A stretch of 50,411 nt of DNA from assembly GCF_035830635.1 (NCBI RefSeq), contig NZ_JAYMFI010000026.1, positions 1-50,411 of the forward strand, given 5' to 3'. The notes under the pieces were generated by a model. The model worked only from the letters and a program-made list of their open reading frames with translations, searched no databases and had not been told where the DNA came from. The DNA is from Adlercreutzia shanghongiae (GTDB lineage: Bacteria > Actinomycetota > Coriobacteriia > Coriobacteriales > Eggerthellaceae). Shown here piece by piece: positions 40,910 through 48,680 of this stretch. The position numbers and the translations under genes are program-made. How positions within the stretch are numbered: the stretch's first letter is position 1; every line of letters starts with the position of its first letter.

Positions 40910-43900
40910 ATGGCTAAACTTTCACTGACTCGTCGCAGCTTCCTGAAGGCCGCCGCCGTCACGGGCGCTGCGAGCAGCTTGAGCTTCGCCGCTGCTCCGT
41001 CTGCGGCTCTGGCCGAGGGCGTCGACGAATCAGCTGGTGAGGTCAAGCGCATCCGTTCCTGCTGCCGTGCATGCGGTAAGGTGGAATGCGGTGTGTGGGT
41101 CACCGTGCAGGACAACAAGGTCATCAAGGTTGAGGGTGACGAGTCCAATGCACACAGCCGCGGACATTGCTGCGCCAAGTCGCAGTCGTCCATGCTGGCT
41201 TTGTATCATCCCGATCGTTTGCGCTACACCATGAAGCGCACCAACCCCAAGGGCGAGGACGATCCGGGCTGGGTCCGCGTGAACTTCGCGGAGGCCATGG
41301 ACGAGATCGGCGCCAAGTACAACGAGCTGATCGACAAGTACGGTGGAAAGTCGATCTTCTCCATGGGCGGCACCTCGCGCGTGTGGGCGCAGCCGCCTTA
41401 CGGCACCCTGAAGTCCGTGTTCGGCACCCACAACTTCCATTCCGCCTACGAGATCTGCAAGGGCCCCCGCCACTTCGGCGGCGTGCTCACCGATGAGAAG
41501 GGCTCGCCCTGGATGGAAGTGGAGCAGGGCCCGATCGTCTATGTGCAGTGGGGTACCGCTTCCGAGTATTCCAACTACGACTCTACGAACCGTACCGTCG
41601 TGGACTGCTCCCAGCGTGCTTACAAGCACATCCTCGTCGACCCCCGCATGAGCCCGCTGGGCAAGGAGGCCGACATCTGGCTGCCCATCCGCGTCGGCAC
41701 CGACCTGGCGCTGTCGCTGGGCTGGCTGAAGTGGATCGTGGACAACGACGCCTATGACAAGAACTTCGTGAAGCGCTGGTCCAACGGCCCGTTCCTCTAC
41801 AACCCCGAGGCAGACGGCAAGACCTACAAGGGCTACTTCCTCGAGATGAACGGCGGCATCCACATGACCAGCCGCCTGCTCACCGAGGCCGATCTGGACC
41901 GCGAGTGGGTTTCCCAGTTCTGGGAGCCGGCGCCGGAGCAGTACTCCTACCGCCGCTTCATCTGCTGGGACGCCGCCAACGAGAAGCCGACCTACTGGGA
42001 CGCCGAGGAGTGCCAGTGGGAGGGCGAGAAGCACAAGATCCCGACCACCGGCACCTGGATCGAGCATCCCTACAAGCCGATCATCGCCGACGCGTGGCTT
42101 CCCGATCCCTCCAAGTTCGCCGACCCGGCCGACCCGGCCTACGACGCCTACTGGACCGGCGAGGGCAACGAGAAGGGCAAGAAGTCCAATCCGAAGGGCC
42201 TGCCGAAGGACCCGGAGCTGTGGCCCGACGGCGTTCAGGTCAAGCTTGCGAATGGCAAGATGATCGAGGCCAAGTCCGTGTGGCAGGAGTGGGAGCACAA
42301 CCTCGAGGAGTACACGCTCGACCGCGTCTCCGAGATCACCGAGGTGCCCGCTGACAAGATCGAGGAGGCCGTCCGCACCTACACGACGCGCCTGAACCCG
42401 CTTCACGGCAACGGCGGCATCCACTACCAGCTGGCTCCCGACCAGACGGGACACGCCGTGCAGAACACCCGCGCCCTGCAGCTCATCGCCTGCCTGACCG
42501 GCAACTCCGACGAGCCCGCCGGCAACCGCGGTTCCTCCAAGGCCCAGGTCGACGGCTGCTGCGGCCGCGCCAACATGATTAAGACCGATCACGATCCGGT
42601 CGACTGGGGCATTCGCGAGGGCATCGGCACCATGGAGCTCGGCAACACGCCGCGCGACCTCACCATCGAGGACCAGATTCCGCTGATCCAGAACTTCGTG
42701 AAGTACCTGCAGGCCGAGAACTCCCCGCTCATGGAGCGCTACGGCAACCACATCCCCACGGATGAGGAAGCCCGCATCATCGCCATGCGCAAGGGCGGCG
42801 ACTACAAGAGCTCTCGTTCTTACCCCGGCCTGAAGACCCCGTTCGAGAACAACGCCGACCAGATTTCCGCCGAGCGCTTCCCGCTGCTGCGCTTCTGGAA
42901 CTCTTGGACCGACGCTTCCTCCATCTGGGACGCCATCCGCGAGATCGACTCCCCCTACAAGCTCTACGGCGGCATCTGCATGTCCGGCGACTTCATGAAC
43001 CAGTCGAACCTGCTCGAGGCCTGGGACGCTCTCACGCAGCTCGACTTCTGGGTGGACATCAACCTGTGGTCCTGCCCGAACAACGGCACTGCCGACTACG
43101 TCTTCCCCTGCACCCATTGGCTGGAGACCAACACCGGCCGTGTGTCCCAGGGCGCCGGCGGCATCTTCGGTGCCGGCCAGCGCTGCGTGGAGCCCATCGG
43201 CGATGTCGTGTTCGACCCGACCTTCGTCGTGTGCCTCCACAAGTCCATGGGCGTGCCGTTCAACGACCGCGACCCCGAATACGACGAGTGGCTGAACCTC
43301 GACTACCATGACTTCATCCAGGCCGGCGGTAGCGTGGGCTACGAGGAGCAGGAGTACCGCGTGCTCAAGGACGCCACCGACTGGTGGAAGACCGAGGAGT
43401 ACCCGGATGGCCCCGACTTCCCGCAGTACGCTGCGAAGTTCCAGGAAGAGGGCTGGTTCGACTGCCGCAAGTGGCATCCCGAGCGTTGGGGCACCTATCG
43501 CCGCTGGGAGATGGGCTACCGTCGCCAGCAGGCCGGCTACAACCTGTACGCCGCCGTGGACGAGAAGTGCGCCTTCGGCACCCCCACCGGCAAGGTCGAA
43601 ATCTGGTCGACCATCTGCGAGTCCTACATCGGCGACACGGTGAGCGAGTCCTACGTGCTCGAGACGCCGGGCACCACGGCGAAGGTGGGCGACAAGACCC
43701 CGTACTTCGCCGACGTGTGCTCGCCGGACCGCGACGCCTATGCCGGCGACATCCCGGACATCGACAAGTTCCCGCACTGGTTCGAGCCCAAGAACTCCCG
43801 CGTCCAGGCGCCCGAGTGGTACGATGCCAGCCTGGTGGATTCCGCTTCTTACAACAGCGACAACTACCTGAACAAGCCCTACCACGGCATTGCCGGCGTG

Positions 43901-44554
43901 GGCAACGGCCAGGCCACCGACAACGGCGATACCGACAACCTCGAGGCCTACAAGAAGGCCGTCAAGGAGAACCCGGAGGCCACCTTCATCTGCACCTCCG
44001 GCGCTCGCCAGCCTGTCTACTTCCACTCCGAGCACCGTCAGCTGCCCTGGTGCCGCGAGCTGTGGCCGTCCCCGCGCTTCGAGATGAACCCGAACGACGC
44101 TGCCCGCCTCGGCATCGAGCAGGGCGACTGGATCTGGGTGCGCACCCCCTGGGGCGCCATCCGCGAGGTCGCCGATCTGTACTACGGCATCAAGGAAGGC
44201 ACCACCAACGCCAACCATGCCTGGTGGTACCCCGAGATGGACCACTCCGCCCATGGCTTCGAGCTCGTCGGCATCAACTGCACCATGGACAAGTACGCCC
44301 AGTGCTGGATCTGCGGTGCCTCCCAGCTGCGCGGCAACCCGATGGTCGTCTACAAGGCCACCCCGGAGAACTCGCCGTTCGGCAACCCCGTGCCGTGCGA
44401 CCCGTGGGGCAACGAGGCCATCACCAACGCCAACGACCCGCGTCTGAAGGAATGGCTGGCCAACGACCCGCGTCTGGCCGATTCCAAGGTCGAGCTCACC
44501 TACGCAAGCTCTGATGCCAAGGGCCTGCAGACCATCAGCCTCATCAAGGAATAA
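40910..44554 (+). CDS. DMSO-reductase-family molybdopterin oxidoreductase, catalytic subunit 2
   Basis: 1214 residues from ATG 40910 (GAGGAGGG ahead). A twin-arginine signal LTRRSFLKAAAVTGAAS leads to cleavage near ALAEG (residue 36). The [4Fe-4S] site is Cys52-x2-Cys55-x4-Cys60 with Cys87. Cys183 in YEICKGPRHF fits the Mo-ligand position. MGD-contact blocks are VVDCSQRAYKHILVDPRMSP, WLPIRVGTDLALSLGW, and ATFICTSGARQPVYFHSEHRQLP with MNPNDAARLGIEQGDW and ANHAWWYPE. The length and the Y-E-I-C-K-G-P-R-H signature resemble the large, multiply duplicated molybdoenzymes of Eggerthella, a group containing catechol dehydroxylases, but the substrate cannot be told. It heads operon 2, with its anchor, ferredoxins and NapG/H-like carriers downstream. 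Confidence 0.88.
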   Translation: MAKLSLTRRSFLKAAAVTGAASSLSFAAAPSAALAEGVDESAGEVKRIRSCCRACGKVECGVWVTVQDNKVIKVEGDESNAHSRGHCCAKSQSSMLALYHPDRLRYTMKRTNPKGEDDPGWVRVNFAEAMDEIGAKYNELIDKYGGKSIFSMGGTSRVWAQPPYGTLKSVFGTHNFHSAYEICKGPRHFGGVLTDEKGSPWMEVEQGPIVYVQWGTASEYSNYDSTNRTVVDCSQRAYKHILVDPRMSPLGKEADIWLPIRVGTDLALSLGWLKWIVDNDAYDKNFVKRWSNGPFLYNPEADGKTYKGYFLEMNGGIHMTSRLLTEADLDREWVSQFWEPAPEQYSYRRFICWDAANEKPTYWDAEECQWEGEKHKIPTTGTWIEHPYKPIIADAWLPDPSKFADPADPAYDAYWTGEGNEKGKKSNPKGLPKDPELWPDGVQVKLANGKMIEAKSVWQEWEHNLEEYTLDRVSEITEVPADKIEEAVRTYTTRLNPLHGNGGIHYQLAPDQTGHAVQNTRALQLIACLTGNSDEPAGNRGSSKAQVDGCCGRANMIKTDHDPVDWGIREGIGTMELGNTPRDLTIEDQIPLIQNFVKYLQAENSPLMERYGNHIPTDEEARIIAMRKGGDYKSSRSYPGLKTPFENNADQISAERFPLLRFWNSWTDASSIWDAIREIDSPYKLYGGICMSGDFMNQSNLLEAWDALTQLDFWVDINLWSCPNNGTADYVFPCTHWLETNTGRVSQGAGGIFGAGQRCVEPIGDVVFDPTFVVCLHKSMGVPFNDRDPEYDEWLNLDYHDFIQAGGSVGYEEQEYRVLKDATDWWKTEEYPDGPDFPQYAAKFQEEGWFDCRKWHPERWGTYRRWEMGYRRQQAGYNLYAAVDEKCAFGTPTGKVEIWSTICESYIGDTVSESYVLETPGTTAKVGDKTPYFADVCSPDRDAYAGDIPDIDKFPHWFEPKNSRVQAPEWYDASLVDSASYNSDNYLNKPYHGIAGVGNGQATDNGDTDNLEAYKKAVKENPEATFICTSGARQPVYFHSEHRQLPWCRELWPSPRFEMNPNDAARLGIEQGDWIWVRTPWGAIREVADLYYGIKEGTTNANHAWWYPEMDHSAHGFELVGINCTMDKYAQCWICGASQLRGNPMVVYKATPENSPFGNPVPCDPWGNEAITNANDPRLKEWLANDPRLADSKVELTYASSDAKGLQTISLIKE

Positions 44555-44572
44555 AGGAAGGAGGAACAAGCG

Positions 44573-45232
44573 ATGTCCAATTACGCAATCATCACGGACC
44601 TCAACCGCTGCACGGGATGTCTCGCCTGCACGGTGGCCTGCAAGGCCATCAACGGTGTGGACGTGGGCAACTTCTGGATCAAGACCCTGCGCGTCGGTCC
44701 GCACCCCATCGAGGGCGGTTCGGGCACCTACCCGGACGTGGAGATGTACTTCCTCCCCGTTCAGTGCCAGCACTGCGAGAACCCCGAGTGCGTGAAGGTG
44801 TGCCCCACCGAGGCCTCCCACGTGGCCGAGGACGGCACCATCCAGATCGACAAGGACAAGTGCATCGGCTGCCAGTTCTGCGCCATGGCCTGCCCCTACG
44901 GCGTGCGCTACCTGAACCAGACCGAGCGCGTCGTCGAGAAGTGCACGCTGTGCGAGCAGCGCACGAGCCAGGGCGAGCTGCCCCAGTGCGTGTCGCAGTG
45001 CGGCGCCCGCGCCCGCTTCTTCGGCGATCTCGACAATGGCGTTGAGAACTTCGAGGCTCCGGCTCATCCGGATTCCCCCGGCTGCCAGTACGACGAGATG
45101 ACCAAGACCCGCGTCAAGCTCAAGGACTACGTGGAAGCCTTTACCGAGAACGATATTCACCACCTCACCAACAAGGGCAATGATCCCAAGCTCATGTACC
45201 TGTTGCGCGAGGGTCGAAAGTGGAGGGAGTAA
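44573..45232 (+). CDS. DmsB-like four [4Fe-4S] electron-transfer subunit, operon 2
   Basis: 219 residues with four cluster groups: CTGCLACTVACKAING, CQHCENPECVKVCP, CIGCQFCAMACPYG, and CTLCEQR with CVSQCGARAR. It is somewhat longer than the operon 1 counterpart because of an extra C-terminal stretch of about 30 residues (after FFGDL). It starts 18 bp after the catalytic gene with AAGGAGG ahead. It carries electrons from the DmsC-like anchor to the molybdopterin subunit. No signal peptide, as expected for a protein co-exported with its partner. Confidence 0.92.
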   Translation: MSNYAIITDLNRCTGCLACTVACKAINGVDVGNFWIKTLRVGPHPIEGGSGTYPDVEMYFLPVQCQHCENPECVKVCPTEASHVAEDGTIQIDKDKCIGCQFCAMACPYGVRYLNQTERVVEKCTLCEQRTSQGELPQCVSQCGARARFFGDLDNGVENFEAPAHPDSPGCQYDEMTKTRVKLKDYVEAFTENDIHHLTNKGNDPKLMYLLREGRKWRE

Positions 45233-45238
45233 TAACCA

Positions 45239-46153
45239 ATGGAGATTCAGTGGCCCCTTATTCTCTTCACCTTCTTTAACTGCCTGGCCGGCGGCATCTT
45301 CCTGATGCAGGGTATTCTCACCCTGTCCGGCAAGGGCAAGCAGATGCAGCTCGCCTCCTGCGTGTCTGCCATCGTGGCTCTGTGCATCGGCGGCCTGGCG
45401 GTGTTCTTCCACCTCCAGCACCCGCTGCGCATGCTGAACGGCTTCGGCCACATCACCTCCGGCATTACCATCGAGCTGATCTTCGTGATTGTGTTCGCCA
45501 TCGCCGTGGTGCTGTACTTCCTGATGATGCGCCGCTCCGAGGAGGGCGTGGCCCCTGCGTGGTGCGCCATCCTGGCCATCGTCGTGTCCGTGGCCCTGCC
45601 GTTCGCGACCGGCGATTCCTACCTCATGAGCGCCATCCCGGTGTGGGACACCATGCTGCTGCCTCTGTACTACGTGGTTGCCACGGTGATGCTCGGTGGC
45701 CTGGCCGCCATGATCATCGCCGGCGCCACCAAGTGCGAGGACGCCGTGAAGCTGTCCTCCACCGTGGCCCTCATCGGATCTGTCGTCTGCGCCGTGGTCA
45801 CCGTGATCTACGCGGTCGCCATCTCCGGCATGGGCGAGCACTTCACCGAGATGGAGTACTACTTCGACCCGACGCTGCCTGACGTGGCCATGCGCCAGAC
45901 CGAAGAGGTCACCGGCGCCATCCTGGCCGGCGAGCATGCCGTGGCCTTCTGGCTGGGCTGCATCGCGATCGGCTGCGCGGTGCCCGCCGTGCTCTCCGCC
46001 CTGGTGATGTGCGGCAAGATCGCCGCCGACAAGGCGCTCATCGTGGCCGTGGTCGCCATCGCGTGCGCCATCATCGGCACTATCGTGTGGCGCGTGCTGC
46101 TCTACGAAGTAGCCGTGAACGCCCTCATCCAGTTCCAGTGGGCGCTTCAGTAA
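45239..46153 (+). CDS. DmsC-like quinol-oxidising membrane anchor, operon 2
   Basis: 304 residues, eight predicted membrane helices. The N-terminus MEIQWPLILFTFF resembles the operon 1 homologue's start. The FFHLQHPLRMLNGFGHITSGITIEL segment occupies the place of the DmsC quinol-site region with conserved histidines, although the S-x-L-S-R-E motif is replaced by SGITIE, so this is a diverged DmsC or intermediate NrfD-like protein. An acidic outside loop of about 25 residues (around 205-230) follows helix 6. It starts 6 bp after the ferredoxin gene and is followed by a terminator-like hairpin. Confidence 0.82.
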   Translation: MEIQWPLILFTFFNCLAGGIFLMQGILTLSGKGKQMQLASCVSAIVALCIGGLAVFFHLQHPLRMLNGFGHITSGITIELIFVIVFAIAVVLYFLMMRRSEEGVAPAWCAILAIVVSVALPFATGDSYLMSAIPVWDTMLLPLYYVVATVMLGGLAAMIIAGATKCEDAVKLSSTVALIGSVVCAVVTVIYAVAISGMGEHFTEMEYYFDPTLPDVAMRQTEEVTGAILAGEHAVAFWLGCIAIGCAVPAVLSALVMCGKIAADKALIVAVVAIACAIIGTIVWRVLLYEVAVNALIQFQWALQ

Positions 46154-46166
46154 GAAGTTGAACGCA

Positions 46167-46206
46167 GGGCTGCCGTCCGTCTCTGGTCGGTCGGACGGCG
46201 CCCTTT
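46167..46206 (+). terminator. Intrinsic terminator/attenuator after the DmsC-like gene
   Basis: GCCGTCCG / CGGACGGC (46172-46179 and 46192-46199), extended by GGGC/GCCC at the base, followed by CCTTTT. It may end the dmsABC transcript or reduce expression of the napG-napH-like genes beyond. Confidence 0.7.
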
Positions 46207-46296
46207 TGAGAACCTAAGCGAGGCGGGCTTTTCTAACAGACAAGCCCCGCAGGCAACGCCCGAGCCCGCTTCGCTTAATACGGACGAGAGCGAGTT

Positions 46297-46405
46297 GCTT
46301 TCAAAATGACGGATGGCGTACCCCAAAACTACGCTACCCGTCATTTTGAAAGCGCGGGAAGCGAGAAATCGCGCCGAAAACTACGCTACCCGTCATTTTG
46401 AAAGC
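46297..46405. repeat. Repeats of a 16-bp core, inverted and 52 bp apart
   Basis: The core CCGTCATTTTGAAAGC occurs at 46338-46353 and 46390-46405, and its complement at 46297-46312. The two forward copies share a 29-bp identical stretch starting ACTACGCTACCCGTC at 46329 and 46381, exactly 52 bp apart. The element occupies part of the 374-bp gap 46154-46527. Its 52-bp period is the same as that of the array at 21742-21966, although the sequence differs. Confidence 0.8.
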
Positions 46406-46454
46406 AATTCGCGGGTTGCGGACGCGAATTTCGGCGCGACGGGAGTCGTTGCCT

Positions 46455-46518
46455 CTCTTCAAGCATTTTCTCCGAAAGTGCTTGAAGAGGAGCAAGCTCT
46501 CAGATGATTCTTGAAGAG
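46455..46518 (+). promoter_or_regulatory. Possible ribosome-site switch before the napG-like gene
   Basis: CTCTTCAAG (46455-46463) can pair with CTTGAAGAG at 46481-46489 (a hairpin with 11-bp arms) or with the same sequence at 46510-46518, which overlaps the ribosome site GAGGAGG of the gene starting at 46528. Either pairing is exclusive of the other, so the leader could hide or free the ribosome site. Confidence 0.45.
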
Positions 46519-46527
46519 GAGGAATCA

Positions 46528-47292
46528 ATGACCGAGGAGAAGAAAGAGGGAGTTGCCGCCGAGACGACGGCGGCTGAAGCTGCGGCCGACGCGGCTGCTC
46601 CCGGGGCTGCGGCCGGCGTGGAGACGGCGGCCGAGCCCAAGCGCGCGGGAGCGGGCAACATCTCGCGGCGCGGCCTGTTCATCGGCGTGGGGTCCACGGT
46701 GGCCCTACTGGGCTTGGGCGGTCTGCGCTACGCGGGTCACAACCCCATCAATCGCCCGCCGGGAGGAACCGATGAGGCCCATCTGGTGAGCGGCTGCATC
46801 CGCTGCGAGCGCTGCTACGAGGCATGCCCGCGCCAGGCCATCGTGCCGGCAAAGATCGAGGACGGCCTGCTGGGCATGCGTAGCCCCATGCTCGACTTCA
46901 ACACGGGCAACTACTGCGACTTCTGCTACGAGGAGAACGGCGGCGTGCCCCTGTGCGTGCAGGTGTGTCCCACCAGCGCTCTTGAGCTTCCCGCCGACTA
47001 CACCGTGGGCAACCCCGAGACCGGCGAGACCGGTGACATCATCATCGGCACCGCAGAAATTGACCCGCGCACCTGCCTGGCCTACCGCCTGACCGGCTGC
47101 CGCGACTGCTACGACGCCTGCAACTACGGCGCCATCGAGCTAAAGGACGAGGGAGGCGCGAACCCCATTCCCTACGTCGTCGAGGACAAGTGCAACGGCT
47201 GCGGCGCCTGCCAGGCCGTGTGCCTGTCGCTGTCCTCCGGCTCCATCAAGTCCAGCGAGCGCGCCATTGTCGTGCGCCCCATCCAGGGTTAA
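46528..47292 (+). CDS. NapG/MauM-like four-cluster ferredoxin, operon 2
   Basis: 254 residues from ATG 46528 (AGGAGG ahead); an in-frame ATG at 46504 would add eight residues. The first 45 residues are Ala/Glu-rich and come before NISRRGLFIGVGSTVALLGLGGL, a twin-arginine signal with an unusually long N-extension. Four [4Fe-4S] motifs follow: CIRCERCYEACP, CDFCYEENGGVPLCVQVCP, CRDCYDACNYG and CNGCGACQAVC. It is the counterpart of the operon 1 NapG-like protein and probably takes electrons from the NapH-like product 12 bp downstream. Confidence 0.85.
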   Translation: MTEEKKEGVAAETTAAEAAADAAAPGAAAGVETAAEPKRAGAGNISRRGLFIGVGSTVALLGLGGLRYAGHNPINRPPGGTDEAHLVSGCIRCERCYEACPRQAIVPAKIEDGLLGMRSPMLDFNTGNYCDFCYEENGGVPLCVQVCPTSALELPADYTVGNPETGETGDIIIGTAEIDPRTCLAYRLTGCRDCYDACNYGAIELKDEGGANPIPYVVEDKCNGCGACQAVCLSLSSGSIKSSERAIVVRPIQG

Positions 47293-47304
47293 AGGGGGTA
47301 GGTT

Positions 47305-48360
47305 GTGAAAGAGACCAAGAACGCCGCGGCTGTCGAGGCCGCTTCGAAGAAAGACAGCCTGAAAGCCATGGATGCCAAGCTGAAGACCCGCAAGCTGCGC
47401 ACGGTCGTTGGCGCGGTGGTTTTCGTCGGCATGGCCGCGGGCCTCATTGCCGGCGTGTCCATGGGCACCCTGTCCGGCTTCGGCTGGGACACGTTCTCGC
47501 TTCTGTGCCCCTTGGGCGCTCTCGGCACCATGATCGCCACCAAGACCATGATTCCCCGCGCCGTGGTGTCGCTTCTGCTCATCGCCGCGCTCGTGCTCGT
47601 GTTCGGCCGCGCCTTCTGCTCGTGGCTGTGCCCGACCATGCTCGTCGACCGCGTGCGCGATTTCTTCCGTTCGCCGCGCAAGCGCCGCGAGCTCGCCGAG
47701 AAGAAGAACTCCGAGATCAAAGCTATTTCCCAGCAGGAGATCGAGAGCCTGAAGGCTGCCAAGGCCGGCCACGCTTGCGGCGCCTGCGGCAAGTGCCAGC
47801 CGGTGAAGCACGGCAAGGTGGATTCCCGCCACGCGGTGCTCGGCGGCGCGCTGCTCTCCACGGCCCTCTTCGGATTCCCGGTGTTCTGCCTCGTGTGCCC
47901 CGTGGGTCTCACGTTTGCTACGGTGCTTGTTATCTGGCGCGCCTTCGCCCATGGCGACGCCACCATCGGACTCATTCTCATCCCGGCCATGCTCGTCATC
48001 GAGCTGGTGGTTCTGCGCAAGTGGTGCTCGAACTTCTGCCCGCTCTCGGCGCTCATGAACCTGGTCGGCCGCTTCTCGCGCACTTTCGTGCCCACCATCA
48101 ACGACGAGAAATGCCTGGAGACCGCTCGCGCCACCTCTTGCAGCAAATGCGCCGAGGCTTGTGAGGCCGATATCAACATCCGTCATCCGGAATTCGGCTT
48201 GCGTACCATGGCCGACTGCACCCGCTGCCGCAACTGCGTGGATGTGTGTCCGACCAAGGCCATCACCATGCCGGTGTTCGTCGGCAAGAAGGCGGGCAAG
48301 ACGGTTGTGGAGATTCCCGATCCGGTTATGGACGACGATTTGAAGCCGTCGCTGGATTAA
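47305..48360 (+). CDS. NapH-like membrane ferredoxin, operon 2
   Basis: 351 residues from GTG 47305. About five membrane helices with the Cys pairs LLCPLGALG, FCSWLCPTMLV, CLVCPVGLTF and CSNFCPLSALMNL. The internal loop has CGACGKCQPVKHGK (residues about 158-172), a further cluster site as in the operon 1 homologue. Two C-terminal [4Fe-4S] motifs, CSKCAEACEADI and CTRCRNCVDVCPTKAI. The family transfers electrons from menaquinol to the NapG-type protein. It is longer than the operon 1 version because of N- and C-terminal tails. Confidence 0.86.
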   Translation: MKETKNAAAVEAASKKDSLKAMDAKLKTRKLRTVVGAVVFVGMAAGLIAGVSMGTLSGFGWDTFSLLCPLGALGTMIATKTMIPRAVVSLLLIAALVLVFGRAFCSWLCPTMLVDRVRDFFRSPRKRRELAEKKNSEIKAISQQEIESLKAAKAGHACGACGKCQPVKHGKVDSRHAVLGGALLSTALFGFPVFCLVCPVGLTFATVLVIWRAFAHGDATIGLILIPAMLVIELVVLRKWCSNFCPLSALMNLVGRFSRTFVPTINDEKCLETARATSCSKCAEACEADINIRHPEFGLRTMADCTRCRNCVDVCPTKAITMPVFVGKKAGKTVVEIPDPVMDDDLKPSLD

Positions 48361-48509
48361 GGGTCGCTCGCCGCTGGGCGCGGCATCATCGTCTGAGCCC
48401 CCGCTTCGCTGTTCGCCTTCGGCTCAGGCGCTCCGCTCCTTCATGCTTTTAAGGAGCGACCTGCGGTCGCAGATAGGCAGTGTTCAGAGGTCTCGGCCGA
48501 CGATGCCCC

Positions 48510-48605
48510 GCCCAGCGTAAGGAAGATTTCTGGGCGATGCGCGTTCTCCGAGGGGCGCGCAGAGGTCATCGACCACGGGCGGCGGAGCCCAGCGTAAGGA
48601 AGATT
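48510..48605. repeat. Direct repeat of 19 bp in the napH-ferredoxin gap
   Basis: GCCCAGCGTAAGGAAGATT occurs at 48510-48528 and 48587-48605, 77 bp apart, each preceded by a similar AGAGGTC-rich stretch, so a whole unit of about 55 bp has been duplicated and diverged. The rest of the 320-bp gap (48361-48680) has hairpin-forming GC-rich sequence (TGAGCC/GGCTCA arms near 48394-48426) and no gene. Confidence 0.7.
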
Positions 48606-48680
48606 ACTCTTGTTATTACTTTAGTTGTAAGAGCGGGAGGGCTTTGGGAGAGGCCTTGCCGCCTTTGAAGAGGAGCAACT

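Noticed and set aside
41030..45937. Very long leftward open frame (over 1600 codons) opposite the operon 2 genes
   Set aside because: It is the antisense of strongly supported rightward genes. It is His-, Val- and Gly-rich without domains, a typical by-product of GC-rich codon use.
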